This document shows, one piece after another, positions 29,001-41,000 of a stretch of 64,000 nucleotides of DNA; the first letter of the stretch is position 1; each line of letters opens with the position of its first letter. The position numbers and the translations under genes are program-made. The notes beneath the pieces were generated by a model. That model made no database searches. It was not told where the DNA came from and worked only from the letters and a program-made list of their open reading frames with translations. The DNA comes from Struthidea cinerea. Taxonomy: Eukaryota > Chordata > Aves > Passeriformes > Corcoracidae. The stretch lies in NCBI GenBank assembly GCA_013397865.1, contig VZTI01001242.1, positions 246,306 to 310,305 on the forward strand. Direction: 5' to 3'.

Positions 29001-32000
29001 TTTATTTTATTTAGACTTTCATTGTTTTCTCATTCATTGGATTTCTCTGCTAAATTCAGAGTTTCTAGAGCCTGTAAAAATGTCCAAGTTAAAAGTAAAT
29101 GTTATTAGATCCTTTTGTGCAGAGAGCTTGAACAAATCTTCTTGTTTCTTATTATCACCACTTAATTATAATAACCTCAGTAGCATGTGAGCTTTATTTC
29201 ATAGCTGTTTTTAAAATACATATTGTCGTTACTAGAGTCAGGGTAGAGAGGCAACAGAATTATTCTGGGATGCCCTTTTGTGACAATGCTATATTGTGTG
29301 TAGCAAAACCAATGTTTAAATAGTTGAAGGGTACATCTCAAAATCTGTTATTTCCAAGTTTCAGAGAAATGAGATAAAAAACTCTAAAGGTTAGTTTATA
29401 AATTTGTATTTGGCACTAATTTTTTTAAAATGCATATTATACATTTTTTCTATTTATTTTTCCAGGATCAACTTGTTTTAAATGTTGATGCATTAAGGGC
29501 TGAAAATGACCAAGTGAGACTCAGAGCCACATCACTTCATCATAGGTACCAGCAGTAGTTTGGTTTTTTCCTATTTACAGTCATTATGCTAAAGACAACT
29601 TTGTCTATTATAAGTGCAAATATTTTAGTCATAGCCATAAAATTCATTTTTACAGAGCATATAAAGCAATTTTTACACTGCTTAAAAAACATACTTAAAA
29701 ACAATTGGCAGCGGTGGGACAAGAGGAATCCCTTGGGGGACTTTTTTGGTTTCTTTCTCCCTTTGTAAGGACGGAATGTTTGTTTTGTGTTGCAGCAGAC
29801 CAGATTTCAGATTCCCTGTGCCATCCCCCTCTGTGGGGGACAGTCACACAGACTCCTACGGCACCTCCTCCGTGCTGAGGCGGCCCCAGAAGGGTCGTCT
29901 GGCTGCTCTCAGAGATGAGCCTTCAAAGGTAAGGAAGGAAAATACAAATTACACTGTGACAACAAAACAGATTTGCTCAATGCATGAGGCTAATCAGGCG
30001 CAAGGAGGTTGGAGAATTGGGAGTGCCTGGTAATAAACTCCTGGATTTTATAGGTCCTGCGTTACCAACTCACGACCAGCTGCTGGTGTTTTTAATTGTT
30101 AGCAAATAGTTGCAAGACTATGGTTCTGAACTCCAACTTTGGGGGTTTTTTTTAAATTTTTGGTTTTGTTTTTTTTAATTTTGATAAGCCTGTAAAATGC
30201 AATTTGAGACAGTCTGTCCTAGTTTGGACAAATTTGGAGCATAGAGTAGCGATAGGGGATACACATAAAGTCACCCCAAGACACAGTCCTACTTTTGTGT
30301 CTGTACTCTAATCTAACGTGTTCCTGTTCTGCAAGCAATTCCAATTTCCTTTCAGGACACGTAAGTACTCATTACATAAAACTGATTCCATAGTTCCCAT
30401 GGAACTGATAGCAAAACTCTACTGTAATTAAAAGCACGCATAGCCAAAATATGTGATGTTATAATTGACTCAATGAGCCTGTTTTCGTCTTCCAGTTAAA
30501 TGAAATTTAAAAGTTTCCTACATTATAGCTTTTTTTTTTTTACATTTCTCTAAACATTGCTGTCTTGATGGATGTATTCAGCATGTAAGTGGACTTGCAT
30601 AAATTATTTTAAACATCTTGATAAGCAGTAGAGATGTCATGGTTTTCCCATTTGAGCTTGGATTTATATTTTTTTATGGATTCTTGTAGGTTCAGACCCT
30701 GAACGAGCAGGACTGGGAGAGGGCCCAGCAAGCCAGCGTGTTGGCAAACGTGGCACAAGCATTTGAGAGCGATGTGGATGTGTCCGATGTGGAGGATGAC
30801 AGGGAGACCATTTTCAGCTCAGTCGATCTGCTGTCACCAAGTGGTCAGGCTGATGCTCAGACTTTGGCCATAATGCTGCAGGAACAGTTGGATGCAATCA
30901 ACAAAGAGATCAGGTATGGCCTCTCTGCTGTGGAGCTTTTGATAAAAATGACTCGGAAAACGGTAATTTTTCCATGGTTTTCTGCTGAGTGCTGCTTCTT
31001 TCAACGCCCCATTCTGTTCGTATGGCCCTTGTTGGAATGCCAAGTTCCTCTGAGACTCTTTTTTTCCCTCAGACTGATCCAGGAGGAGAAGGAGAACACG
31101 GAGCAGCGCGCGGAGGAGATCGAGAGCAGGGTGGGCAGCGGCAGCCTGGACGCGCACGGCCGGTTCCGCTCCATGAGCTCCATCCCTGCCCCGTACGCCG
31201 GCGGGGCCCTGGCCGGTTCCTCCCCGCCCGGCAGCGGCCGCTCCACGCCCCGGCGCATCCCGCACAGCCCGGCTCGGGAAGTGGACAGGCTGGGCATCAT
31301 GACACTGGTGGGTATCCACGGCCTTCAGTTTCCTCGGAAGAGCGCTCCTTTTCTCTAGGAAACGCGTTGGTCGGTTGCCCCTTCCTCTCCTGCTTACTCA
31401 GCTGTATTTTTCCTTTCTCTAGGTTTTTCTACTGCTTCCTTTCAACTTCTATAAAAAGTGTAAGATACATAATGATTAGGAAAAACGTTCAGAGCTCAAG
31501 TCTATTATTTGGTCAACATCTCGTGCCTAAGTATTTATTCCTTATGTTGTTACAGTCTTCCTTCAGACTCCTCTTCCTAGAAGAAATAATGCTTTCTTTT
31601 CAACCACCTTCTTCCTCTGCTTTAAACTTTATTTTTAGCAGTCTACTATTCCACTAAACACTCAGCTAAAAAGTGATTTGCATATTAATCTTGAAGTTTG
31701 GGGTGGTATCACTGCTGTTTGAATATTAATGAGTGCTAGTGTCCTGGTTTAAGCTATTAAAGCCTGATTGGTAAAAGAAAGCTCTGTTAGACCTTGTAGG
31801 TGATAAAGTAGTTTACTCTTAGGAGTTCAGTGAGTAGAAAAAGATGTTTTCCTTCTTTTGACATTCCTATGACTGCTTAGGAAGGAAGACTAATCCTTCT
31901 AGGAGCTGCTTTATGCACGTAAACACATCTGTAAAAATAAGATACAGATTTTCCCCTTTTATTGTTTTTACAGAAATGTTAAATAAAATGAACAGCTAAA

Positions 32001-35000
32001 ACCAAGTATTTCAGCTAAGTAATTTTGCTGGCTTTCTAAAATTAATGTGAACGTATACCAAAAAGTCTGGTTTTTTCATACAAGAGAGTAATTTTGCCTT
32101 CTTTGAATTAAAATAAAAATCATTGAACTAGCTCTAGCCATATATCCAGGGTCCAGCAGTCTTCTTCTAAAAAAAAGCTGTCAAAATTCAGAATGTGGAG
32201 TGCTTTATCTTCTAACATTTCACAGTAATTAGTTAAGCTAAATACTTCTCATGCAGAAAACTGTATACAAATTTAAGTAGCTCTTTTCCCCAAAACTAGC
32301 TCAGGAGAACGTGTCTTGTCTGAAATCCGATGCAACTGAAGAAAAGTGAACTTTAGATCATAATTGTGCATCAAAGTCACTCGATCTGGTGTTGGCAGAT
32401 TTTGATGGGTTTTGTACCTGGCAACTGACTTGTGAAAGCTTGAAATCAAGAATTACAGAACAAGAGCTTTCTAGAAACTTTTGGAAGAGCTATCATGAAT
32501 TATTAGACTGAGACCTGCTGTGTCTTCCGATGTTTTAATAGAGAGTTGCATTAGTTTTTGATCATGTAGGCAAATTAGCTTAATGCCAGTGGTTATGCAG
32601 CTCAGTCAGCTGAAAGCCCCTCATGATTAAAAGGCATCAACATGATAAATGGTGAAGCCTCTCTTGAGCAGTCCTTGTGGGCAGTTCATTCCACATGGTG
32701 CACATTTTCATTTTTGTGCTCATCAGATTTAATGGATGAAAGATCCAATAAGGGTAAAACGAGTCTGCAGTGCTCTGTCAAGACCTTGATGAGGAACTAG
32801 ATCATCTTTAAAGGTCCCTTCCATCATTGAGTGAACTTATGATTTATTAATGTGGTACTCTACAGTCAGATTGAACAAAGCTTTCCATATTAATGCTGTA
32901 AAATTTACATGTATTCTAAATCAAAAACAATTAAAAGTTGTCCTTTGTGGGAGGGAAACAGCATCCCTCCCCCCTGTCCCACTTCAAAGGGGACTGACTT
33001 TATTTTTGGTTGCAGCCTTTTTAAATAATGAGAGCTATTAAACAAATGATCTAAATTTAACTCTTGTCAGCACCAGTCTGAATAAGCTGTTTGTGTAACT
33101 CAGGGTTGCTGCCTTGCTCTGTGCACTGGCAGAGTTGAGCCCTCCCTGGGGAGTGAGCTACAGTGGGTGGAGGATAAAAGAAAAGCAGTGGTGAATTCCT
33201 GCTCAAACATTCCAGCACTTGAAAGCTGTAAAAAGAACAGAATCCTGTTACTGTACAGAAATGAGCTATCGTTGGCACTCTTTCACATTATTACAGCATT
33301 GGCTGCTTTTTGTGCAGTGTAGGAAACAGCTGCAGGAATCCCTAGGCTGTGAGGAGGGATGAGTGCAGCTGATTTATTAAGGCTGCTGTGGCTGACCTGA
33401 AAGTTCAAGGCAGGTCCTCACCTTTTCAAAGCAACACCTTGCACCCCCAAGCACTTTATTGGGGGTTTTTTGCTGCACATATTTTGTGCTGATTTGCCTA
33501 CGGTCCCAATACACTCAAACATCTCTGGTACTTTGGTAGATAACCAATTGTAAGTGTTTTATTTTTTGCTTCCTTTTCCTCACTTCAGGGATACATTTAA
33601 GTGATCTGTGATTTAAGGAGTACTTCATACCCAGTATCTCTCTGTGCCATTGTTGTAATTGTTGTTTATATTCTCCCTGAGATGTTTTGTCTGTACCAGT
33701 TGTCTCGGTCTGTGCTACAGTTTACAATAAATACAGCTTTTCCAAATTTCTTTTCTTTGCATGCATCTGTCAGCCTAGTGATTTAAGGAAGCACCGTAGA
33801 AAGGTAAAAATCTTTAGTTTATTTCATGGTGTGCCCCTTCATCTCCCTCCCTGTCCCCAAACTCACTAGTGGATAAGAGGAACATAAAGCATTTACAGGG
33901 TAGCTCTGTAATAAAACAAGATTGTGGTTTATCATTTTAGCCTAAGTGTGGGTTTGTTTTGTGGGTTTTTGTGTTTGTTCGCCTGTTTTTGCTGGTGTGC
34001 AGGACTGTTGTGCTGCTTTCTGTTTGCAACCACTGCTTTGCAGTCTTCATGCATCGGTGCTTAACTTTAAAAGCTGTCAGTGCACACACAAATAAGTTAT
34101 TCTTTCTGTTTCTCAAACTTTTGTAGCCACAGGTGTGTAGAAACTGACTTCACAGAGTCAGTGATCTTGCTAGTAACTCTTTTCACAGGTCTCTTTTAGT
34201 TTTTCTGTCTTTGCACTTGCTTAAACTGGTGGCAGGTATATTCATTTTATGGTGCTGAAGGCATTACTTTAGTTCTTAGCCCTATAAATGAATAAAAGAT
34301 AAGTGCTACTTTCTTGTGTCATTAGCTAAGACTGAAGGTAACAAGAAATTCAGAAGGAAATCAAGCAAAAAATAGGCAACTGCAGCATGGTAAGGGCAAG
34401 AGTGATCCTTTAACACTGAAATAAGAGTCTTCCTTTCACTATTTTTTTAGTGTTGGTATTGCCTTCATGTTTCAGCATTGCTCCTGAAATTTTCCTTTGT
34501 TTTCCATTAGTCTCCAGCTTCCAGAGAAGAGGTACGAGACGACAAAACCACCATCAAATGTGAGACATCACCACCTTCCTCACCTCGGTCTTTGCGTCTG
34601 GACAGAGTCCAGAAAGGAGCTCTGCATACAGTGAGCCACGAAGATATCAGGGACATTAGGAAGTAAGTAGCTGGGAATCACTCAGACCTACCAACTTTTC
34701 AGTGTTCCACAGCATCGGAGTGAAACCCCCAAACTGCAGAGCTGTTCAGCCTGTAGGGTTTTAGTCTGGGTGTTGAAGTGTTTCTCACAAGTCAGGAGTG
34801 TGAACACATAAATGGATGACTGTGTTACAGAAACATTAGGAGTGTGGGTTTTGCTAATGCTTAGAAATGCCATCATGGGAATTCTTTTGGTACTCCGAGT
34901 CTGCATTAAGTTTGCTTCGTGTTTGGGAAATGAAAAATGTAATTTTCAACTCTTTAAGTTGTATCTTAGATATAAATTGAGAAATAACTTGCAAAATGGC

Positions 35001-38000
35001 CATCACTTTGCTTGACAGATACTCTTTTCAAAGTACCTAAGTATCTGAGATGGATTCCACTCGAGTATTTCAAACTTTGTCTGCCCCTTTCAGTCAGGAA
35101 CTTGTGCTGTCAACATTTCTTTTCATAACTCATTAAAGCTGAAATTAGATGTCATTAGTGACTTACTGAACTTTGATTAACTCGCACAGAGCCCTGAAGT
35201 TCTCTCTGGTGAATTTGTTGCACATGGGCTCCTTTATGACTTTTTTTTTTTTTTTTTTTTGGTACAGTTCAACAGGTTCACAAGATGGGCAAACAAGTAA
35301 TCCTAGTAGCAGTAACAGCAGCCAAGATTCCCTTCACAAAGCCCCCAAAAAGAAGGGGATCAAATCCTCCATTGGCCGCCTGTTTGGCAAGAAGGAAAAG
35401 GGACGACCTGGGCAAACAAGCAAGGAAGCTCTAGGACAAGGTTGGTTTGCTTTTTCTTACACAGTGCGAGACATGGGCTTGGGGGTTTGGTTTTACACAT
35501 TCCTGATCAGTAATATGACAAAGGATTAAGTTGAGACTGGCTTGAGTTTGGGGTTTTTTTTGTAGGTGGCATGGGAGAAGCAGATGGTTCCTCTCAGGAT
35601 GCGTTAGGTCTCAGCAAACTTGGAGGTCAAGCAGAGAAAAACAGGAAGATGCAGAAAAAGTAAGTTATCAAATATTTGGAATCCTGTGTTAATCATGTAT
35701 TGCTTTGTTTAAAAATGCTGTGGTTTTACTTTTTAGTTTGGTTTTGGGGTATTTTTTGCCTAATATGGTGCTATGGTTAATAAACTTCTGTAGATTTATT
35801 TTTTGTTACTATTTTTCCAGAACATTAATAGCAGCATAGGTCATGGTAAGTTTGAAAGGAATTTCAGCTGAAAACTTACTATTGGACTCCTGTAATAAAG
35901 AAATCTGGAGGTAAAAGTGGACTCTTATCAAATCCCCCCCAAATTTATTATATTTAATACCTGCTTTGGGAGGGATTAAATCTAATAAATTATAAATACC
36001 TTTAATTCAAGTGGGAGATTTCCCAAAGTTGCTCTTGGCTGTTCTTTGCCCAGAGTGTGAAGGAATTGACAGAAGGGAAGCACGAGATGCTGTGTGCAGA
36101 CATCCTTGTGTATGAATTTGCTGGCTCCTTTCTCTGTCCCTTTGTGCTGCAGCTGCTGACAGCTTCTCTCTTCACTAATTTTTTCACTTCTGTTCGAGAT
36201 TGTCTGCTGAAATCTTTTTCCTTGCACCATATAACCCTGATTTCTTCCATTTTTTAATCAGTTGTGACTATTCCTTTTTTTATGGCACCTTGAATGCAAT
36301 TACCTTTTCCTAGTCCTGAGAATTCCATCACTCTGTCCCAGAAAATCTTCAGCTTACTGCTCACCTTTTGCGTGTCTGTTTGCATGCTTTGTTGTTCCCA
36401 GACTTAGAACAGATGAAGCAAAGACTAATCATAGGTGAAAAACAGATACTGCTACTGGTAGAAATCCTGACTTGATGCTTATATGGCAGTACAGGAAACA
36501 CCCATATTTATAGAAGTAGGATCAGGCATTCCTTGCATTTTTTCCCCCCAATGCTGAGCCTTAAACTTCTGCTGCTTCTGTTCTGTTCAGCTGTCAAAAA
36601 ACTGATGAAGATCAGACTTTCCTTGCCTTCTGAAGACAGACAGTAAATGTTGGAAAGAAAGGGTGCTAATTTTCCCTTTGAGAGGCATTTCTTGCAGTAC
36701 CTAAGTTCTATTAACTAATAAGTATAATGCCTGGTGGCTGCTAATGAAAACCAGCAGTGTGTTGGTTTGAAAAGTTGGAATGGAATGTGGGTTTGTTTGG
36801 ATAACAGAAGGCTCAGCTGTTTTTCTTCAGACTGCTACACTGAAGGCAATCATACATTATTATGATCTGGTATTTTCCCTTTTCTACAGTGCTTTAAAGT
36901 CATACCACATCTTGGTTGAATAAATAGTTTTAGTCTGGTCATATCTAAATAGTGGTAAGGTCTGTTCTTTGAGCAATACAGGTATTTCTCAATACCAGCC
37001 ACAAGTTTCATTCTCAAGTAAAACAATCCATACTGTCTTGCTTTAAGAAATGCAAAAAGTGCAGTTGCAGATAAATCATGGCTTTTCTTGTAAACATTCT
37101 GCTTTTCAAAAATGTACTGGTCTCACTTAAAGTATAATTTATGGCTGCATGTTGTAGGTTGCTTAAAAGGCAGCTGTCTATATTAAACAAATGAAAACTT
37201 TTAGTTTGGAATTGCCTTCCCTGGCTCTTCCAGAGCCCCTTTAGGTACTGGAAGGGGCTCTAAGGTCTCCCTGGAGCCTTCTGTTCTCCACCACTCAATT
37301 AAATTAATACAATCTAAATCTATCATTTGGAAAATCCCAGTAAGATGCTTTCATGCAGCTGTCTCAGAATCCTGAGGGGTGTTCTGAACATGGGAAGCAA
37401 TATCACAGGGGTCAAAGATCCCTTGCTGCCTTCTTGAGATGCTCGTTAGCAGAAAGAAAAAGTGGTAAAGCTGCTCTGAATTGCTTTTCACTTTGATTTT
37501 AGAGGAGGCTGGGTTAAAACAAATTCTGACTGACTGTTTGCTTACAAAACCTTGTATTCAGCAAAAAGAATTCCAGCTACCTGAATGCTTGGAACAACGA
37601 CAGCTCGTTCTATTTATAGCTGTCTCTAATCCCTATTTGCTCGTTTATCTTTCTGATTTCTGCTTGTGTGTGCACAAACAGGCTGAGGGCAGTGTTCAGT
37701 GTCTGCTAACAAAAACCTATTTATAGTTACAGAATTAAATCACATTACACATTATTTGCCTGTTTTTGTATGCCTTTGAGTTCAGTTTAATCTTAGTTTC
37801 ATATTTGTCCTTCATTATTTTATTTTCCTTTTGTTTACCATTTGATGTGGTAGTGCAAAATCAGGGTAAGTTTGTATTTATTTTTTTAGGATTGTTGTGC
37901 AAGTATGATAAGTCTTGTTTGGATTTTTTAGCAATATATTAAAACCTCTGTTCTTTCTTCAAAGAAGTCTGATCATGAGAGGAAATACTAGATTCCAAAG

Positions 38001-41000
38001 AGTATATTATGAAAATGTGTTGCTGAAATAAATCCAGTGTCACCTAGTTCAGTGTGAAAGCTAGTTTGGTGTCTTGTCTTAATTTGCATGGCGTGAGCTT
38101 TTATAGTGGAAATATTAAACCCTCTTAGATTAAATTAGTTTTGTAATCTGGGGTTTGAAAGTTGTTTAGCAATAGTAGGTATTTGTGTTTCCAAGGTAGA
38201 TGTACTTCTGTAAAACTGTTGTTTGGTGTTTAGTAAAGCTAAGTTGTTTTTAGTGCTGTGTTCACCTTCTGTGTGAGCTGTAGTAGTGACAGTGTTTGCC
38301 ACAACTGTGTTTGTGCTTTTCTGTGTACAGCACAACAAGCTTTGTACTGTATTCAGCAAAAAGGAAGGCAACCCTAAATTTAAGATGACTCTCACACGCA
38401 AAAGACTTACTACATCCCTGAACTCAGTCTAGAATAAGGATATTGACTTTCCCCTGATTTCCATCTCATGTTTTATGACTGTTGCTTCTCAGTTTTTATA
38501 CCCTGAAGCTCTGTCACTTCCCTCAGTATCACTCTCTTCCCCACACTGCAGCGTTTACTGTGTTCTGAACTTCTTCCAAATCAGTCCTCTTCAGTTCCCT
38601 CCAAGAAATCTGGGATACAGCATTCCCCTCTGGCTACAAGCTCTGGATGTATCCATTCCCATGCTGTCTTAACCCAGTGACTGAGTGAGGTTGCTCTGGG
38701 CTGCTTTGTTTTCCTCGTGGGGTGAGCGTGTGCTCTCCTGCCAAGAGCCCTTCTGAACACAGATCCTTCACACGGTCTCTAGAGGGTCTTGTGCACTCAC
38801 TGCTGCCTCAGGCACCACCTGCAGCTTTGACATCATTTCTCACTCCCTATGACCACAGCTTTTGTCCTCCCCAGCTGCTGTGAGATGCCTCTGGAATGTG
38901 TCTAACAGCAAGCCTTCCCCCCTTGCAGCAGCATGTTTGGGCTCCTGTTCCAAGGGAAGCTCAGCCAGGTTTTTTATTAAGTCTTCAGACATCTATCCCT
39001 TGGTTTTGTCACCTAGGAGTTATTCCAGTAGCCAGCTGCTCCTTTGGCATTCTTTTATCCTTCACAGGGTCAGGTTTATACCACCTGTTAACACTGCTGA
39101 CACCGTTGCAGTATTTTTTTCCTCACAAAGATGTGGGGCTGGGTTTTGCACCCATTTCCTAACTGGTTATCATGTCTGGGCTGTGAGACTCAGCTGGCCT
39201 GGCAGTTGTGACCTTTCAGGGATCTGATCACATACTACTGGAATGCAGTGAGTGCCTTGGTGGAGTGTGAAGGGAATAGTGGGCAAAGGGAAGCTCTCTG
39301 CTCTAGGAAAAAAAAACATTGATGCATCATTTGCAGATGAAACAGCAGCTGCTTCTGAATTCTTCCTATGAGATGTTTTGTGCCTGGGCTACATCTTGAG
39401 CTTTGGGGTTAATGATTTCCTGCGCAAGCAAGTTTTTTCTCTCTTACTGCATATGAACAAATTCTGCAATTAATTTTCCACTTCATGGTTGCTTTCCTCT
39501 TTAGATCCATTGAATAATTTCTGCATAAAGTCATCTCATAAAAATTTTTTTTGTTTGTTTCTATTTCTGTGCTTTCCTCCATCACACAATTATTTTCTGC
39601 CTACAATACCACCATAAGTTTCAAGTTTGCATCGTAACCTCTCCTTCCATTTTTGATGTATTCCTTGTATCCTACTCCAAAGGATTCACTGTTTCATGGT
39701 TACCATGAAGTACACAATGAGACTTACAAAACAACCAGAAATGACACTGATTTTCTCTGAACTCCACACAACACAACCACCAAAAAGGAAGGCAAAGACA
39801 CCAATTTGGAAGTTAAACTACGTGGAAAAAAATGTTGTGTTCCTTTCTAGCAAATACAGTATTAAGCATTTTATTCTGTTCTTACTGAGCAGTGTTTCAT
39901 GGTATCTTATTAATTTATTTTTCTAATGTTTAAATCTTTAAACAACAAAGAGAAGCAGAACTGAATGTGTTCAGGGCTAATTATTTGTGGAATGAATGTA
40001 ATGTTTTCCACAGTAGCAGGGAAATAGCTGATCCTTTATTCCCAATTTAGAAATACGTGTATCTTTTTGAAGTGTACAAATATGTCTAAGCTTTTACAGT
40101 CTTCTTTGTTAGTGAAATTCAGCAGTTGAGCTGCTGACTGCTGAACACTGTTCCACCCTAATGGATGGATCCTAAAATGGTACCTAGAGTGGTTATTTGT
40201 GACCAGTTGTCTGGCAGTCCCTTCCTTCCTCCCCTTTTCCCATTGCTGGGAAGCACATTTAATTAGGATAAATTACTGGGAGGTTCTTCCAGAGCAATAG
40301 GAATTTATTGGTGTGCAGGTGGAGAAGTGCTATCTATTGATAAAGCAGTTGCTAGTATATTTATTACTTCATTGATTGCTTTTTAATATTTAGTTACCTA
40401 CCAATATTAACGTGAGGATCCCAGATGTGTCTGAAAGGGCTGAATGCTGCATTTCCATTTTGTAGGAGTAGCGAAAAAGCTCCTTTTCTGTCAGTAATCA
40501 CTCTTCAAGGTGACCCTGTGTATTTTAATACCTGTAACGTCTTAAAATGTTTTCATCTTAGATCTAGCCAGTGAGACAGTTCAGAAGGCAAGGAGATTTT
40601 ATTTGATTTAAACAGCGAGAAAATGGTAAATACCTAATGTAGGATCTTGAATCTGTAGTATTGCTGCATATCTGAATTCTACACTTGCAGGCATGAATAA
40701 AGAACAGTAAAACCAATCTAATTAGGTGAAGTTGTTTTTTCAGATTTTCAAAGGAGAATGAGCAGAGATTTAACCATATACAACTGGCTTTCAAAGGCAG
40801 TGTAAAAATGCTTTTTTCAGGCTTTCTCCATGTTTTCAGCCAGGCACATCCAAGCAGCATTGCGTGCTTATACCCACAGTGCTAGTTTTTGTCCTGTGGT
40901 TTATCAAACATTTTTGGCAGCTATTTATAGGGACCTTGTGAGCTTCCATTGTCTCTGGAAGCTGAATTGTCAATATTAAACTTCAGGCGCTTCTGTTTCA

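Noticed and set aside
30210..30370. Sequence resembling the start of passerine retrovirus-type LTR fragments (GTCCTAGTTTGG; similar at 31740)
   Set aside because: The match is short and there is no visible second LTR, target-site duplication or coding remnant, so no element can be called.
30834..31319. 161-codon antisense open frame
   Set aside because: It is a shadow of the CpG-rich exon 15 on the opposite strand. The sense strand encodes conserved liprin residues with correct splice sites.
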